This document shows positions 9,649 to 18,107 of a DNA stretch of 64,000 nt, piece by piece. A program made the translations under genes and the position numbers. Under the pieces are notes generated by a model. That model searched no databases. It worked only from the letters and a program-made list of their open reading frames with translations, and was not told the DNA's origin. The DNA is from Gordonia jacobaea (GTDB taxonomy: Bacteria; Actinomycetota; Actinomycetes; Mycobacteriales; Mycobacteriaceae): the NCBI RefSeq assembly GCF_001186365.1, contig NZ_LDTZ01000013.1, positions 124,001 to 188,000 of the forward strand. Direction: 5' to 3'. Positions within the stretch are counted from its first letter, which is position 1. Each line of letters begins with the position of its first letter.

Positions 9649-11076
9649 ATGACGTCGATCCCCACAGTCGTCGTGGCCGCGCCGTCGTCGGGTAGCGGCA
9701 AGACCACCGTGAGCACCGGGCTGATCGGTGCGCTACGCCGCGCCGGGCACCGCGTTGCGCCGTTCAAAGTCGGCCCCGACTACATCGATCCCGGCTATCA
9801 CGCGGTCGCCGCGGGACGTGTCGGTCGCAACCTCGACCCCAACCTGGTCGGAGCCGACCTGATCGGGCCGCTGTTCGCGGCCGGAAGTCTCGACGCCGAC
9901 ATAGCGGTGGTCGAAGGCGTCATGGGGCTCTTCGACGGCAGGATCACCGCTGACGACGTCGCCGACGCGGACCCGATCGGCACGGGCTCCACCGCGCACG
10001 TCGCAGCACTGCTGAACGCGCCGGTCGTTCTTGTCGTCGACGCCGCGGGTCACAGTCAGTCGCTCGCGGCGCTGCTGCACGGCTTCGTCGGCTACGAACC
10101 GTCGGTGCGGATCGCGGGTGTCGTGCTCAATCGGGTTGGCTCCCCGCGACACGAAGCCGTGCTGCGACAAGCCTGTGCGCGTGTCGGAATGCCCGTGCTC
10201 GGGGTGCTGCGTCGCGACTCGCGCCTTCAGGTGCCCTCTCGTCACCTGGGGCTGATCCCCGCCGCGGAGAGGTCGGTCGAGGCTGTCGAGGCCGTCGACG
10301 CGATGTCGGAAATGGTCGGCGCAGCACTCGATCTCGACGCAATCGTCGCGCTCGCGGAATCGGGCGGCGTCACGCTGTCGGCGCCGTGGTCGGCCGCCGA
10401 CGCCATCGCAGACGCGGAGGAGGGCGTGCGATCCGAACGTCCGCACTCTGCTCGTCCCCACTCTGGACGCCCAGTCGTCGCGATCGCTGCGGGTGCTGCG
10501 TTCACCTTCGGGTACGCGGAGCACGCGGAACTGTTGCGCGCGGCCGGTGCGGAGGTCGTCGAGTTCGATCCGTTGGTCGACCGCCTGCCCGAGCGCGCAG
10601 CAGGACTCGTCGTCGGAGGGGGATTCCCCGAGGAACACGCAGACAAGCTGGCGGCCAATCATGAACTGCGAGAAGACATCGCGACGCTGAACCGCGCAGG
10701 TGGTCCCATCCACGGGGAGTGTGCAGGCCTGCTGTACCTCACACGAGAGCTCGACGGGCATCACATGACCGGGGTGATCGACGCGGTCGGTCGGTTCGGT
10801 TCCTCGCTCACCCTCGGATATCGCGACGCCGTGGCGGTCACCGATTCGGTGCTCTATCGGGCGGGCGAACGGGTCACCGGGCACGAGTTCCACCGCAGCG
10901 TCGTCGAACTCGATGCCGGGGCGCCTGCGTGGGCGTGGCGTGACCATCATGGCGCATCAGGTGTGCACGGCGTGGCGACGTCGAATGTCCACGCGTCGTA
11001 TCTGCACGTGCACCCGGCGGCGGTGCCGACATCGATTGCGCGGTTCGTGCGCGCGTGCAAGCCGAAGGAGACGTGA
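9649..11076 (+). CDS. cobB: Cobyrinic (hydrogenobyrinic) acid a,c-diamide synthase
   Basis: Glutamine- and ATP-dependent amidation of the a and c side chains of the corrin ring, just before adenosylation by CobO. It is 475 residues long. The N-terminal P-loop SSGSGKTTVSTGL and PFKVGPDYIDPGYH are diagnostic. The C-terminal glutamine amidotransferase has VGGGFPEEHA, the nucleophile in HGECAGLLYL (near residue 357) and a final GHEFHRS. Its stop TGA shares one base with the ATG of the sensor kinase gene (TGATG at 11074-11078), an unusual coupling of a vitamin gene to a two-component gene. Confidence 0.95.
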   Translation: MTSIPTVVVAAPSSGSGKTTVSTGLIGALRRAGHRVAPFKVGPDYIDPGYHAVAAGRVGRNLDPNLVGADLIGPLFAAGSLDADIAVVEGVMGLFDGRITADDVADADPIGTGSTAHVAALLNAPVVLVVDAAGHSQSLAALLHGFVGYEPSVRIAGVVLNRVGSPRHEAVLRQACARVGMPVLGVLRRDSRLQVPSRHLGLIPAAERSVEAVEAVDAMSEMVGAALDLDAIVALAESGGVTLSAPWSAADAIADAEEGVRSERPHSARPHSGRPVVAIAAGAAFTFGYAEHAELLRAAGAEVVEFDPLVDRLPERAAGLVVGGGFPEEHADKLAANHELREDIATLNRAGGPIHGECAGLLYLTRELDGHHMTGVIDAVGRFGSSLTLGYRDAVAVTDSVLYRAGERVTGHEFHRSVVELDAGAPAWAWRDHHGASGVHGVATSNVHASYLHVHPAAVPTSIARFVRACKPKET

Positions 11077-12743
11077 TGGCGGAGAGCAAGGTTGCGCAGG
11101 TGCTCGACATCCTGCGTGAGCACGGCGTCGACGATCCGGCGATCCTGCGTGATCTGCTCGAGGCCGTGCTTGTCGTCGGGCAGGGACTCGACCTCGACGA
11201 AGCCCTCCAGCGGATCGTCGAAGTCGCTGTCGGAGTCGTCGATGCTCGCTACGGCGCGCTGGGTGTGCGCGGTCCCGACGGTGGGCTGTCGGAGTTCGTG
11301 TACACGGGGATCACTCCGGACGAGCGGTCTGCGATGGGGTCGCTGCCGGTCGGCAAGGGAGTGCTGGGGGTCCTGATCAACGACCCCCACATCCTGCGCA
11401 TTCCGGATCTGGCGAAACACCCTGCGTCGGTGGGCTTTCCGGCGAACCATCCGCCGATGACGACATTCCTCGGTGCTCCGATCATCATCCGTGGCTCCAA
11501 CTTCGGCCGCATCTACCTGACCGAGAAGCGTGGGGCTGACCAGTTCTCGCCGCTCGACGAAGCGCTGATCGCGGTGCTCGCGGTGGCCGCCGGGATCGCC
11601 GTCGACAATGCCCAGTTGTTCGAGAGCTCACGCACGAGGCAGCGGTGGATGCAGGTGCTGGTGCGTCGCGGCTCCGAGCCACTCTCGGGAATCGCGTTGG
11701 AGGACACGCTGTCTCGGATGTGTACCGACGTCGCCGACCTGGTCGGCGCCTCCGACGTCCTCATCTTGAGCGACGAGAGCGACAGCGGAGACGATATCGT
11801 GCTCAGCGGCCACACCGGCGGGCCGATCGAGTTCGATCCCGCGGAGTTCTCGGCGCCGACGGGGACGGGGATGTCGATCGTGCCGATCGCCGATCTCTCG
11901 CCCGCACTCGGTCGGCGCGGTGCTCGCTGGGCGACGGTGCAACCGCTTGCGCGCGCCTCGGGGGCTTTCGGGTGGATCGTCATCACACATGTCGACGAAC
12001 CGGTGTGGGAGGCCGAGGAGGCCTCGGGCCTGGCCGGCGTCTCCGAAGTGGCGTCGTTGGCGATGGTCTATGCGGAGCAGCAACAGGTCGCCCGCGACCT
12101 CGAGGTGCTCTCCGACCGCCACAGAATTGCCCGCGACCTGCACGACCACGTGATCCAGCGACTGTTCGCGATCGGCATGTCGATCCAGACGATGCTCGCG
12201 GCCGGCGGGAGCGGTGCGTCGGTGCGATTCGACGACGCCGCGCGCGCCGAGCGGCTCGAACAGGTGATGACCGACCTCGACCGCACGATCGCGCAGATCC
12301 GCACCTCGATCTTCGACCTGCAGACCGTCCCCGGGCATCACGACACCGCGACGTTGCGGCGCCGCGTCCTCGACATCGTGTCCGAACTCTCGGTCCACGC
12401 GCCGATCGCGCCGAGTGTGCAATTCGACGGCCCGGTCGACACCGTTGTCCCCGACGCGCTGGGGCCACACATCGACGCCGTGCTGCGCGAGGGACTGTCG
12501 AATGCGCTGCGCCACGCACACGCCGAGCACATCTCGGTGTCGGTGAGCGCCGACGACGTGCTGTCGGTCGAGATCACCGACGACGGGGTGGGTATCAGTA
12601 CCGACGTCACCTACCGCGGTCTGGAGAACCTCACGCGCCGCGCAGAGGAATGCGACGGCACGTTCACCGTCGTCACCAATCCTCGTGTGGCGCCCGGCCG
12701 TTCGTCGGGGACGACGCTGACCTGGTCGGTGCCGCTCACCTAG
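11076..12743 (+). CDS. DevS/DosT-like two-GAF sensor histidine kinase, haem residues conserved
   Basis: A soluble 555-residue kinase resembling the hypoxia/NO sensors DevS and DosT. GAF-A has His125 in FPANHPPM and Tyr147 in FGRIYLTEK. Counted against my memory of M. tuberculosis DevS, these align with haem ligand H149 and distal Y171, with the same 22-residue spacing. A second, more diverged GAF follows (about 190-330). The HisKA_3 phosphorylation site is RIARDLHDHVIQRLF near residue 350, and the HATPase C domain contains LREGLSNALRHAHA. ATG 11076 has AAGGAG upstream. It ends 4 bases from the DevR-like gene, which runs toward it. Haem binding is inferred. Confidence 0.88.
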   Translation: MAESKVAQVLDILREHGVDDPAILRDLLEAVLVVGQGLDLDEALQRIVEVAVGVVDARYGALGVRGPDGGLSEFVYTGITPDERSAMGSLPVGKGVLGVLINDPHILRIPDLAKHPASVGFPANHPPMTTFLGAPIIIRGSNFGRIYLTEKRGADQFSPLDEALIAVLAVAAGIAVDNAQLFESSRTRQRWMQVLVRRGSEPLSGIALEDTLSRMCTDVADLVGASDVLILSDESDSGDDIVLSGHTGGPIEFDPAEFSAPTGTGMSIVPIADLSPALGRRGARWATVQPLARASGAFGWIVITHVDEPVWEAEEASGLAGVSEVASLAMVYAEQQQVARDLEVLSDRHRIARDLHDHVIQRLFAIGMSIQTMLAAGGSGASVRFDDAARAERLEQVMTDLDRTIAQIRTSIFDLQTVPGHHDTATLRRRVLDIVSELSVHAPIAPSVQFDGPVDTVVPDALGPHIDAVLREGLSNALRHAHAEHISVSVSADDVLSVEITDDGVGISTDVTYRGLENLTRRAEECDGTFTVVTNPRVAPGRSSGTTLTWSVPLT

Positions 12744-12747
12744 CGGC

Positions 12748-13461
12748 TCAGGCCTTGCCGTCGCGGATCTTGGTGGCCATCACCGCGACCTGGGTGCGTC
12801 GCTGCATGTCGAGCTTGGCGAGGATACGTGAGACGTAATTCTTGATCGTCTTCTCCGCCAAGAACATTCGCTGAGCGATCTGGCGGTTCGTCAGCCCGTC
12901 GCCGATGAGGTTGAACACCTCGCGTTCCTGATGGGTGAGCTCTGCGAGAGGGTCGGACGGCTTGTTCTTGCCGTCGCGCAGCTTGGCGAGCAGTGCGGCG
13001 GTCGAACGGTCGTCGAGCAGCGAGCCGCCCCGTCCGACGGTGCGTACGGCCGCGATGAGGTTATGGCCGAGGATCTGCTTGAGCACGAAGCCGGACGCCC
13101 CCGCGAGTACCGCGGCGAGGAGTGCGTCGTCGTCGGCGTAACTGGTGAGCATGAGGCATCGGATCTCGGGTTCGGCGGCACGCACGTCGCGGCACAATTC
13201 GACGCCGTTGCCGTCGGGGAGCCGGACGTCGAGGACCGCGACGTCGGGCTTGGCGGCGAGGATGCCCACGCGGCCCTCGCCGACCGATGCGGCCTCGCCG
13301 ACCACCTCGATGTCGTCGGCCGTGCTGAGCAGGTCACGGAGACCTCGACGCACCAACTCGTGGTCGTCGACGAGGAAGACGCGCACCCTCGACTCGTCCG
13401 GCGCGGTGTCCGACGCCGTGGGATCTGACGCCGCGGGGGCCGGCTGACCTTCGGAATGCAT
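12748..13461 (-). CDS. DevR/DosR-like NarL-family response regulator
   Basis: A 237-residue regulator. The receiver domain has [10 protein letters not shown] and the phospho-acceptor Asp78 in [12 protein letters not shown] LuxR-type helix-turn-helix ends the protein; [20 protein letters not shown] is nearly the M. tuberculosis DosR sequence. The N terminus has about 25 extra Ala/Pro/Asp-rich residues, so a later start is possible. It converges on the DevS-like kinase (4-base gap), the likely partner. A DosR-like box lies in its divergent promoter region shared with the desaturase, which suggests autoregulation. Confidence 0.9.
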   Translation of the reverse strand: MHSEGQPAPAASDPTASDTAPDESRVRVFLVDDHELVRRGLRDLLSTADDIEVVGEAASVGEGRVGILAAKPDVAVLDVRLPDGNGVELCRDVRAAEPEIRCLMLTSYADDDALLAAVLAGASGFVLKQILGHNLIAAVRTVGRGGSLLDDRSTAALLAKLRDGKNKPSDPLAELTHQEREVFNLIGDGLTNRQIAQRMFLAEKTIKNYVSRILAKLDMQRRTQVAVMATKIRDGKA

Positions 13462-13514
13462 GTACCGAAATTACCGCAGGTCGAAGTTGAGTTCGCGACG
13501 TCGGTCCCCATCCA

Positions 13515-13534
13515 CTCGGGACTTTGGTCTCACT
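13515..13534. promoter_or_regulatory. DosR-like operator between regulator and desaturase
   Basis: An imperfect palindrome around TCGGGACTTTGGTCTC. Against the DosR box TTSGGGACTWWAGTCCCSAA it matches about 15 of 20 positions, with the left half GGGACT perfect. It lies 53 bases upstream of the regulator start and about 120 bases upstream of the desaturase start. Binding is inferred. Confidence 0.5.
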
Positions 13535-13654
13535 CACGCCCCCTGCGTCACACGCGAGAGTGAATATCTGTCGGTGGAGGTCGGTGGTCGGGCCGAGCGG
13601 AACCGGACGACGCAGCGCTACGCGCGGCGTCGACGACGAGAGCGAGGAGAGACA

Positions 13655-14653
13655 GTGACGAGCCTCATCGGGCCAGGAATCAGCGACACCGGAATGACCG
13701 GTTCGGATCTGCTGCGGGAGTTGCTTCCCGTGTGCGAGACCGAGGTCGAGCGGCACATGAAGATGACCAAGGACTGGCATCCACACGACTACGTGCCCTG
13801 GGACGAGGGGCGCAACTTCGCTGCTCTCGGTGGCATCGACTGGGATCCGGAGCAGTCGCAGCTCTCCGACGTCGCGAAGGCCGCGATGATCACCAATCTG
13901 CTCACCGAGGACAACCTGCCGTCGTATCACCGGGTGATCGCGGAGAACTTCTCCCTCGACGACGCCTGGGGCTTCTGGGTGGGGCGCTGGACCGCCGAGG
14001 AGATGCGTCACTCGACGGTGATGCGCGACTACCTCGTCGTGACCCGCGGCGTCGACCCGGTGGAACTCGAAGAGACCCGCATGGCGCACATGACGTCGGG
14101 TTTCAATCCGCTGCCCGAGGACGACGGCCAGCGTGACCACAGCTTCGACATGCTCTTCGCGGTCAGCTACGTCAGCTTCCAGGAACTCGCGACGCGTGTG
14201 AGCCACCGCAACACCGGCAAGGCATGCGGCGACCCGATCGCCGACCGCATGCTGCAGCGGGTCGCCGCCGACGAGAACCTGCACATGCTCTTCTACCGCA
14301 ACGTCGTTGCGGGCGCCCTCGACCTGGTTCCCGATCAGGCGATGTGCGCCATCTACAGCATCGTGTCGAACTTCCAGATGCCCGGCGCGACGATGCCCAA
14401 CTTCCGGCGCAACGCGGTGCTGATCGCCAAGGGCGGCATCTACGATCTGCCGCAACATCTTTCGGAGGTCGTCATGCCGGTCCTGCGGAAATGGCGCATC
14501 TTCGAACGCGACGATTTCGGGCCGCTCGGCGAGATGTACCGGGAGAAACTGGCCGACTACCTCGAAGAAATGAACGTCAAGGTCGAGAAGTTCGAGCGCG
14601 CCCGCGAACGCGCACTCGAACGCGAGGCGAAGAAGGCGAGGGCAGGAGCGTGA
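13655..14653 (+). CDS. Acyl-ACP desaturase, diiron type
   Basis: A soluble fatty acid desaturase-2 family protein of 332 residues that would put a double bond into acyl chains on acyl carrier protein, using O2 and reduced ferredoxin. The two diiron motifs are present: EEMRHS near residue 116 and DENLHM near 207. The N-terminal ELLPVCETEVERH and DWHPHDYVPW are typical of mycobacterial DesA proteins. GTG 13655 is preceded by GAGGAGA; the frame is open further upstream but lacks family sequence. The C terminus is a charged helix rich in Arg and Glu. It is divergent from the DevR-like gene and overlaps the small gene after it. Confidence 0.9.
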   Translation: MTSLIGPGISDTGMTGSDLLRELLPVCETEVERHMKMTKDWHPHDYVPWDEGRNFAALGGIDWDPEQSQLSDVAKAAMITNLLTEDNLPSYHRVIAENFSLDDAWGFWVGRWTAEEMRHSTVMRDYLVVTRGVDPVELEETRMAHMTSGFNPLPEDDGQRDHSFDMLFAVSYVSFQELATRVSHRNTGKACGDPIADRMLQRVAADENLHMLFYRNVVAGALDLVPDQAMCAIYSIVSNFQMPGATMPNFRRNAVLIAKGGIYDLPQHLSEVVMPVLRKWRIFERDDFGPLGEMYREKLADYLEEMNVKVEKFERARERALEREAKKARAGA

Positions 14654-14991
14654 CCGTGATCGACAACAGGCTGGCACTGACGATCTCGCCCGCGGACGAC
14701 GCCGGGGCACGGGATTGTGACGGGTGTTGCGGCGCGTGCGAGCGTGAGACCCCCGACCAGCGCGACGTCCCCGAAGGCTTCGACGAGGCGATCATGATGG
14801 CCGAGGCCGCCACGTTGCACAACCCGACCCGGTGGAATGAGATCCGCACCCACGCACCGGATTCCGCTGCAGGGGAGTACTGCTCGTCGATCCTCCTCGG
14901 CGCGTTGTTGCAGTCCGCGGCGCACCGGCTCGGGGTGCCCGCCGCCGACGTGTGGTCCTACGTCCGACGCGTCGGTGAGCTGCCGCTCTGA
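14650..14991 (+). CDS. Small cysteine-motif protein coupled to the desaturase
   Basis: A 113-residue protein I do not recognise. The GTG start overlaps the desaturase stop (GTGA at 14650-14653), so translation is coupled. Near residue 23 it has a compact motif CDGCCGACE, four Cys in eight residues, which could bind a metal or an iron-sulfur centre. The remainder looks helical and soluble, with one more Cys in EYCSSILLGALL. The context suggests an accessory to the desaturase, perhaps in electron supply or metal loading; that is inference. Confidence 0.7.
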   Translation: MTVIDNRLALTISPADDAGARDCDGCCGACERETPDQRDVPEGFDEAIMMAEAATLHNPTRWNEIRTHAPDSAAGEYCSSILLGALLQSAAHRLGVPAADVWSYVRRVGELPL

Positions 14992-15094
14992 GTTGGTGAA
15001 CCCGTGAATCGGTGATCCTCCACGATCACGAGGGTGCGGTGCGCCTCATTGCGGGCCGACCCGTCGCGATCCGGACGCACGCGCGTCTCGTCGG

Positions 15095-15100
15095 TAGGAT
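15095..15100 (+). promoter_or_regulatory. -10 element TAGGAT, probably leaderless
   Basis: TAGGAT ends 8 bases before the cysG ATG at 15109, and no Shine-Dalgarno sequence lies between. Confidence 0.45.
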
Positions 15101-15108
15101 CAGCACCC

Positions 15109-16446
15109 ATGTCAGACGATGCGTCCGCGGTCCCCGGTGGCGATAACGACAAGAGTGGCGACAACGTCCACTATCTCGCCGGGCTCGATCTGCACGGACG
15201 AAAGGTGGTTGTCGTCGGTGGTGGGTCGGTTGCGCAGCGTCGACTTCCGAATCTTGTGGCCGCCGGCGCGCGGGTAGAGGTCGTCGCGATTGATCCGACG
15301 CCCGCCGTCGAGTCGTTTCCGGGGGTCGTCGTGCACAAGCGTGCGTATGTCGACGGCGATCTCGACGGGGCGTGGTACGCGATGGCGTGTACCGACGATC
15401 CCGATGTGAACGCAGCGGTCGTCGCCGAGGCGGAGCGTCGGCACACGTTCTGTGTGCGGGCCGACGAAGCGCGGTGGGGCAGTGCTGTCACCCCGGCGTC
15501 GGGGCGACACCGCGACGTGCAGTTCGGGGTGCTGGCGAGCGGCGATCACAGGTTGTCGGCGGCCTTGCGCGCCGCGATCTCGCGGGCACTGGCGGACGGC
15601 TCACTCGACGTCGACGAACAGCCGCACCCGCCGGGCGTCGCGCTCGTCGGAGGTGGCCCGGGCGACCCCGACCTCATCACCGTGCGCGGACTCAAACTGC
15701 TGATGGCGGCCGACGTCGTCGTCGCGGATCGGTTGGCGCCACCGGAGCTCTTGGCCTCACTCGGTCCGCAGGTGGAGATCATCGACGCCGCGAAGGTGCC
15801 CTACGGGCGGGCGATGAAGCAGGAGGCCATCAACGACGTCCTCACCTCCAAAGCGAAAGAGGGCAAGTTCGTCGTGCGGTTCAAGGGCGGCGACCCGTAT
15901 GTCTACGGTCGCGGCTTCGAAGAGTTGCAGGCATGCGTGGCCGCGGGGGTTCCGGTGACCGTGGTCCCCGGCATCACCAGCCCGATCTCCGTGCCGAGTT
16001 CTGCCGGCATCCCCGTCACGCATCGTGGCGTCACGCATGAGGTGGTGATCGCCTCGGGGCACGTCCGGCCCGGACACCCCGACTCGCTCATCGACTGGTC
16101 GGTGCTCGCACAGCTACGCGGAACGCTGGTGCTGATGATGGCCGTCGAACGTGTCGACGTCTTCGCCGACGCGCTGCTGGCAGGCGGCAAGCCCGGCGAC
16201 ACCCCGGTCGCGATGATCGAGAACGGGTCGCTGCCGACCCAACGCCTCATCCGCACCGACCTCGCCCACGCCGGCGAGACCGCCGCGCGCGAAGGACTCA
16301 AGCCACCCGCGATCGTCGTGATCGGCGCCGTCGCGGGATTCGACGATGCCGATGCCGTCGCGGCGTTCGGTGATCTCGACAGAGCTCGATCAGCGGGGGA
16401 CGAGGCTCGATCAGCGGTGGACGAGTCTCGATCAGCGCGACGGTAG
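15109..16446 (+). CDS. cysG: Sirohaem synthase: precorrin-2 dehydrogenase/ferrochelatase plus uroporphyrinogen-III methyltransferase
   Basis: A fusion of 445 residues that converts uroporphyrinogen III to sirohaem, the cofactor of sulfite and nitrite reductases; its methyltransferase product precorrin-2 can also feed cobalamin synthesis. The N-terminal NAD-binding part has VVVGGGSVAQRR (from about residue 28). The SAM-dependent half has VGGGPGDPDLITVRG, the P-x-G-loop VPGITSPISVPSSAGIP and FKGGDPYVYGRG. The C terminus ends in a seven-residue repeat rich in Arg, Ser and Ala, encoded by a 21-bp tandem repeat (16384-16446), not part of the family. In M. tuberculosis cysG also sits between cobB and efpA. 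Confidence 0.93.
   Translation: MSDDASAVPGGDNDKSGDNVHYLAGLDLHGRKVVVVGGGSVAQRRLPNLVAAGARVEVVAIDPTPAVESFPGVVVHKRAYVDGDLDGAWYAMACTDDPDVNAAVVAEAERRHTFCVRADEARWGSAVTPASGRHRDVQFGVLASGDHRLSAALRAAISRALADGSLDVDEQPHPPGVALVGGGPGDPDLITVRGLKLLMAADVVVADRLAPPELLASLGPQVEIIDAAKVPYGRAMKQEAINDVLTSKAKEGKFVVRFKGGDPYVYGRGFEELQACVAAGVPVTVVPGITSPISVPSSAGIPVTHRGVTHEVVIASGHVRPGHPDSLIDWSVLAQLRGTLVLMMAVERVDVFADALLAGGKPGDTPVAMIENGSLPTQRLIRTDLAHAGETAAREGLKPPAIVVIGAVAGFDDADAVAAFGDLDRARSAGDEARSAVDESRSARR
16384..16446 (+). repeat. 21-bp tandem repeat, three copies, in the end of cysG
   Basis: Copies begin at 16384, 16405 and 16426 around the core CTCGATCAGCG. They encode ARSAGDE, ARSAVDE and SRSARR, and the last copy runs into the stop codon. 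Confidence 0.85.
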
Positions 16447-16538
16447 GGTGCCAGGCCGTCGACTGGGCGCTATACCCAGCCGACTGGGCATACAACCTAT
16501 CCGCCAACGAGAATTGGCACATACGCGCAGGGGCGCGG

Positions 16539-16544
16539 TAGCGT
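16539..16544 (+). promoter_or_regulatory. -10 element TAGCGT, probably leaderless
   Basis: TAGCGT ends 8 bases before the efpA ATG at 16553, with no ribosome site between. Confidence 0.4.
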
Positions 16545-16552
16545 CGAAGCCT

Positions 16553-18100
16553 ATGTCGTCGTCACCTGGGCAAGCACACCGGCTGGATTTCGCGGCCGGG
16601 GCGTCGGACACCAATCAGTACCGGCCGGTGTTCGGACTCGCGATCCTTGTGCTGTCCGGAATGCAGCTACTGATGGTGCTCGACGGTACCGTCGCTGCGC
16701 TGGCGCTTCCGAAGATCCGCGAGTCGCTGCAACTCTCAGAGTCCGGCGCGAACTGGATCATCAGCAGCTACGTCCTGGCTTTCGGTGGGTTGATGCTCCT
16801 CGGTGGTCGACTCGGCGACACCTTCGGGCGCAAGCGCATGTTCGTGATCGGCGTCGCGGCCTTCACCGTGACCTCACTGCTGTGTGGCCTGGCCTGGGAC
16901 GAGACGAGCCTGATCGTCGGACGTGCCCTGCAGGGTGCCTCGGCGGCCGTGGCAGCGCCGACCGCGATGGCCCTGGTCGCCACGACGTTCGCGCCAGGTA
17001 AACCGCGCAGTCAGGCGTTCGCGATCTACGCGGCGATGACCGGTATCGGTTCAGTCGCGGGCCTGATCCTCGGTGGTGTGCTGACCCAGGTCTCCTGGCG
17101 TCTTGTGTTCCTGATCAACGTCCCGATCGGCCTGCTCGTCGCTCTCGGCGCGTACTTCGTCCTGCGCGAATCCCAGGGTGTGCGATTGTCCCTCGACCTA
17201 CCGGGAGCCGTGCTCGCGACGCTGGGATGCTCACTGCTGGTGCTCGCGGTGAACGAGGGCCCGAGCGGTTGGGGCCGTCCGATCGTCATCGGCTCGTTCA
17301 TTCTCGGCGGTCTTGCTCTTGTTGCGTTCGTCATAGTCGAGCGACGTGCCAGCAACCCGATCTTGCCGTTCGTTCTCTTCGACAACACGAGTCGCGTGGC
17401 CGCGCTGGTCGCCATCTTCTTCGCCAGCATGATCATGATGTGTATGGCGGTCTTCATCTCGCTGTACCTCCAGGGAATCCTGAAGTACAGCCCCGTGCAG
17501 AGTGGTCTCGCGGTCGTGCCGTTCGCGTTCGGCCTCGGAATCGCCGCTGCGATCGCGTCGAAGCTCGCGCTGCATGTTCAGCCGCGGTGGCTGGTGCTCT
17601 GCGGCGGCGCAATCATTCTGGCCGGTTGCCTGTACGCGGCGTCGATCGCGTCGAAGGCCCCCGCGTACTTCCCGAGCATCCTCATCCCTGTCGTGGTGAT
17701 CGGCGTGGGTGTCGGTTTCGCTGTCATCCCGCTGACGCTCTCGGTTGTCGCGGGCGTCGGGCCGAATGAGATCGGGCCGCTCACAGCGCTCGCGCAGGTC
17801 GCCCAGAACCTCGGCGGTGCGATCGGGTTGGTTGCGGTCGGGGCGCTCGTGACGTCCCGCGCGTTGTCACTCGGCGGCACCACTGCACCCGTGGAAACGA
17901 TGAACGCGACGCAACTCGCAGCGCAGGCCAACGGCTACGGATTGGCCTTCGCGTGCTGCGCGGGCATCGCGGTGATTGCCGCGGTCGTCGTGTTGTTCAT
18001 GCGGTTCACCCCCGAGCAGGTGGCCGAGGGGCAGGCCGCGCAAGAAGCCGCGGACGCCGGACTCGACGCGGACATCGCGCAGAACACCCGCGACCACTGA
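16553..18100 (+). CDS. efpA: EfpA-like MFS efflux transporter, 14-helix DHA2 family
   Basis: A 515-residue inner-membrane drug:proton antiporter of the QacA/EmrB type. The first helix region LAILVLSGMQLLMVLDGTV contains motif D1 with the conserved Asp, motif A is GGRLGDTFGRKRMF, and about 14 hydrophobic segments follow. The gene lies between cysG and proS as efpA (Rv2846c) does in M. tuberculosis, so I use that symbol. Substrates cannot be read from the sequence. A longer open frame begins at 16346 but overlaps cysG. Confidence 0.87.
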   Translation: MSSSPGQAHRLDFAAGASDTNQYRPVFGLAILVLSGMQLLMVLDGTVAALALPKIRESLQLSESGANWIISSYVLAFGGLMLLGGRLGDTFGRKRMFVIGVAAFTVTSLLCGLAWDETSLIVGRALQGASAAVAAPTAMALVATTFAPGKPRSQAFAIYAAMTGIGSVAGLILGGVLTQVSWRLVFLINVPIGLLVALGAYFVLRESQGVRLSLDLPGAVLATLGCSLLVLAVNEGPSGWGRPIVIGSFILGGLALVAFVIVERRASNPILPFVLFDNTSRVAALVAIFFASMIMMCMAVFISLYLQGILKYSPVQSGLAVVPFAFGLGIAAAIASKLALHVQPRWLVLCGGAIILAGCLYAASIASKAPAYFPSILIPVVVIGVGVGFAVIPLTLSVVAGVGPNEIGPLTALAQVAQNLGGAIGLVAVGALVTSRALSLGGTTAPVETMNATQLAAQANGYGLAFACCAGIAVIAAVVVLFMRFTPEQVAEGQAAQEAADAGLDADIAQNTRDH

Positions 18101-18107
18101 TCAGGTT

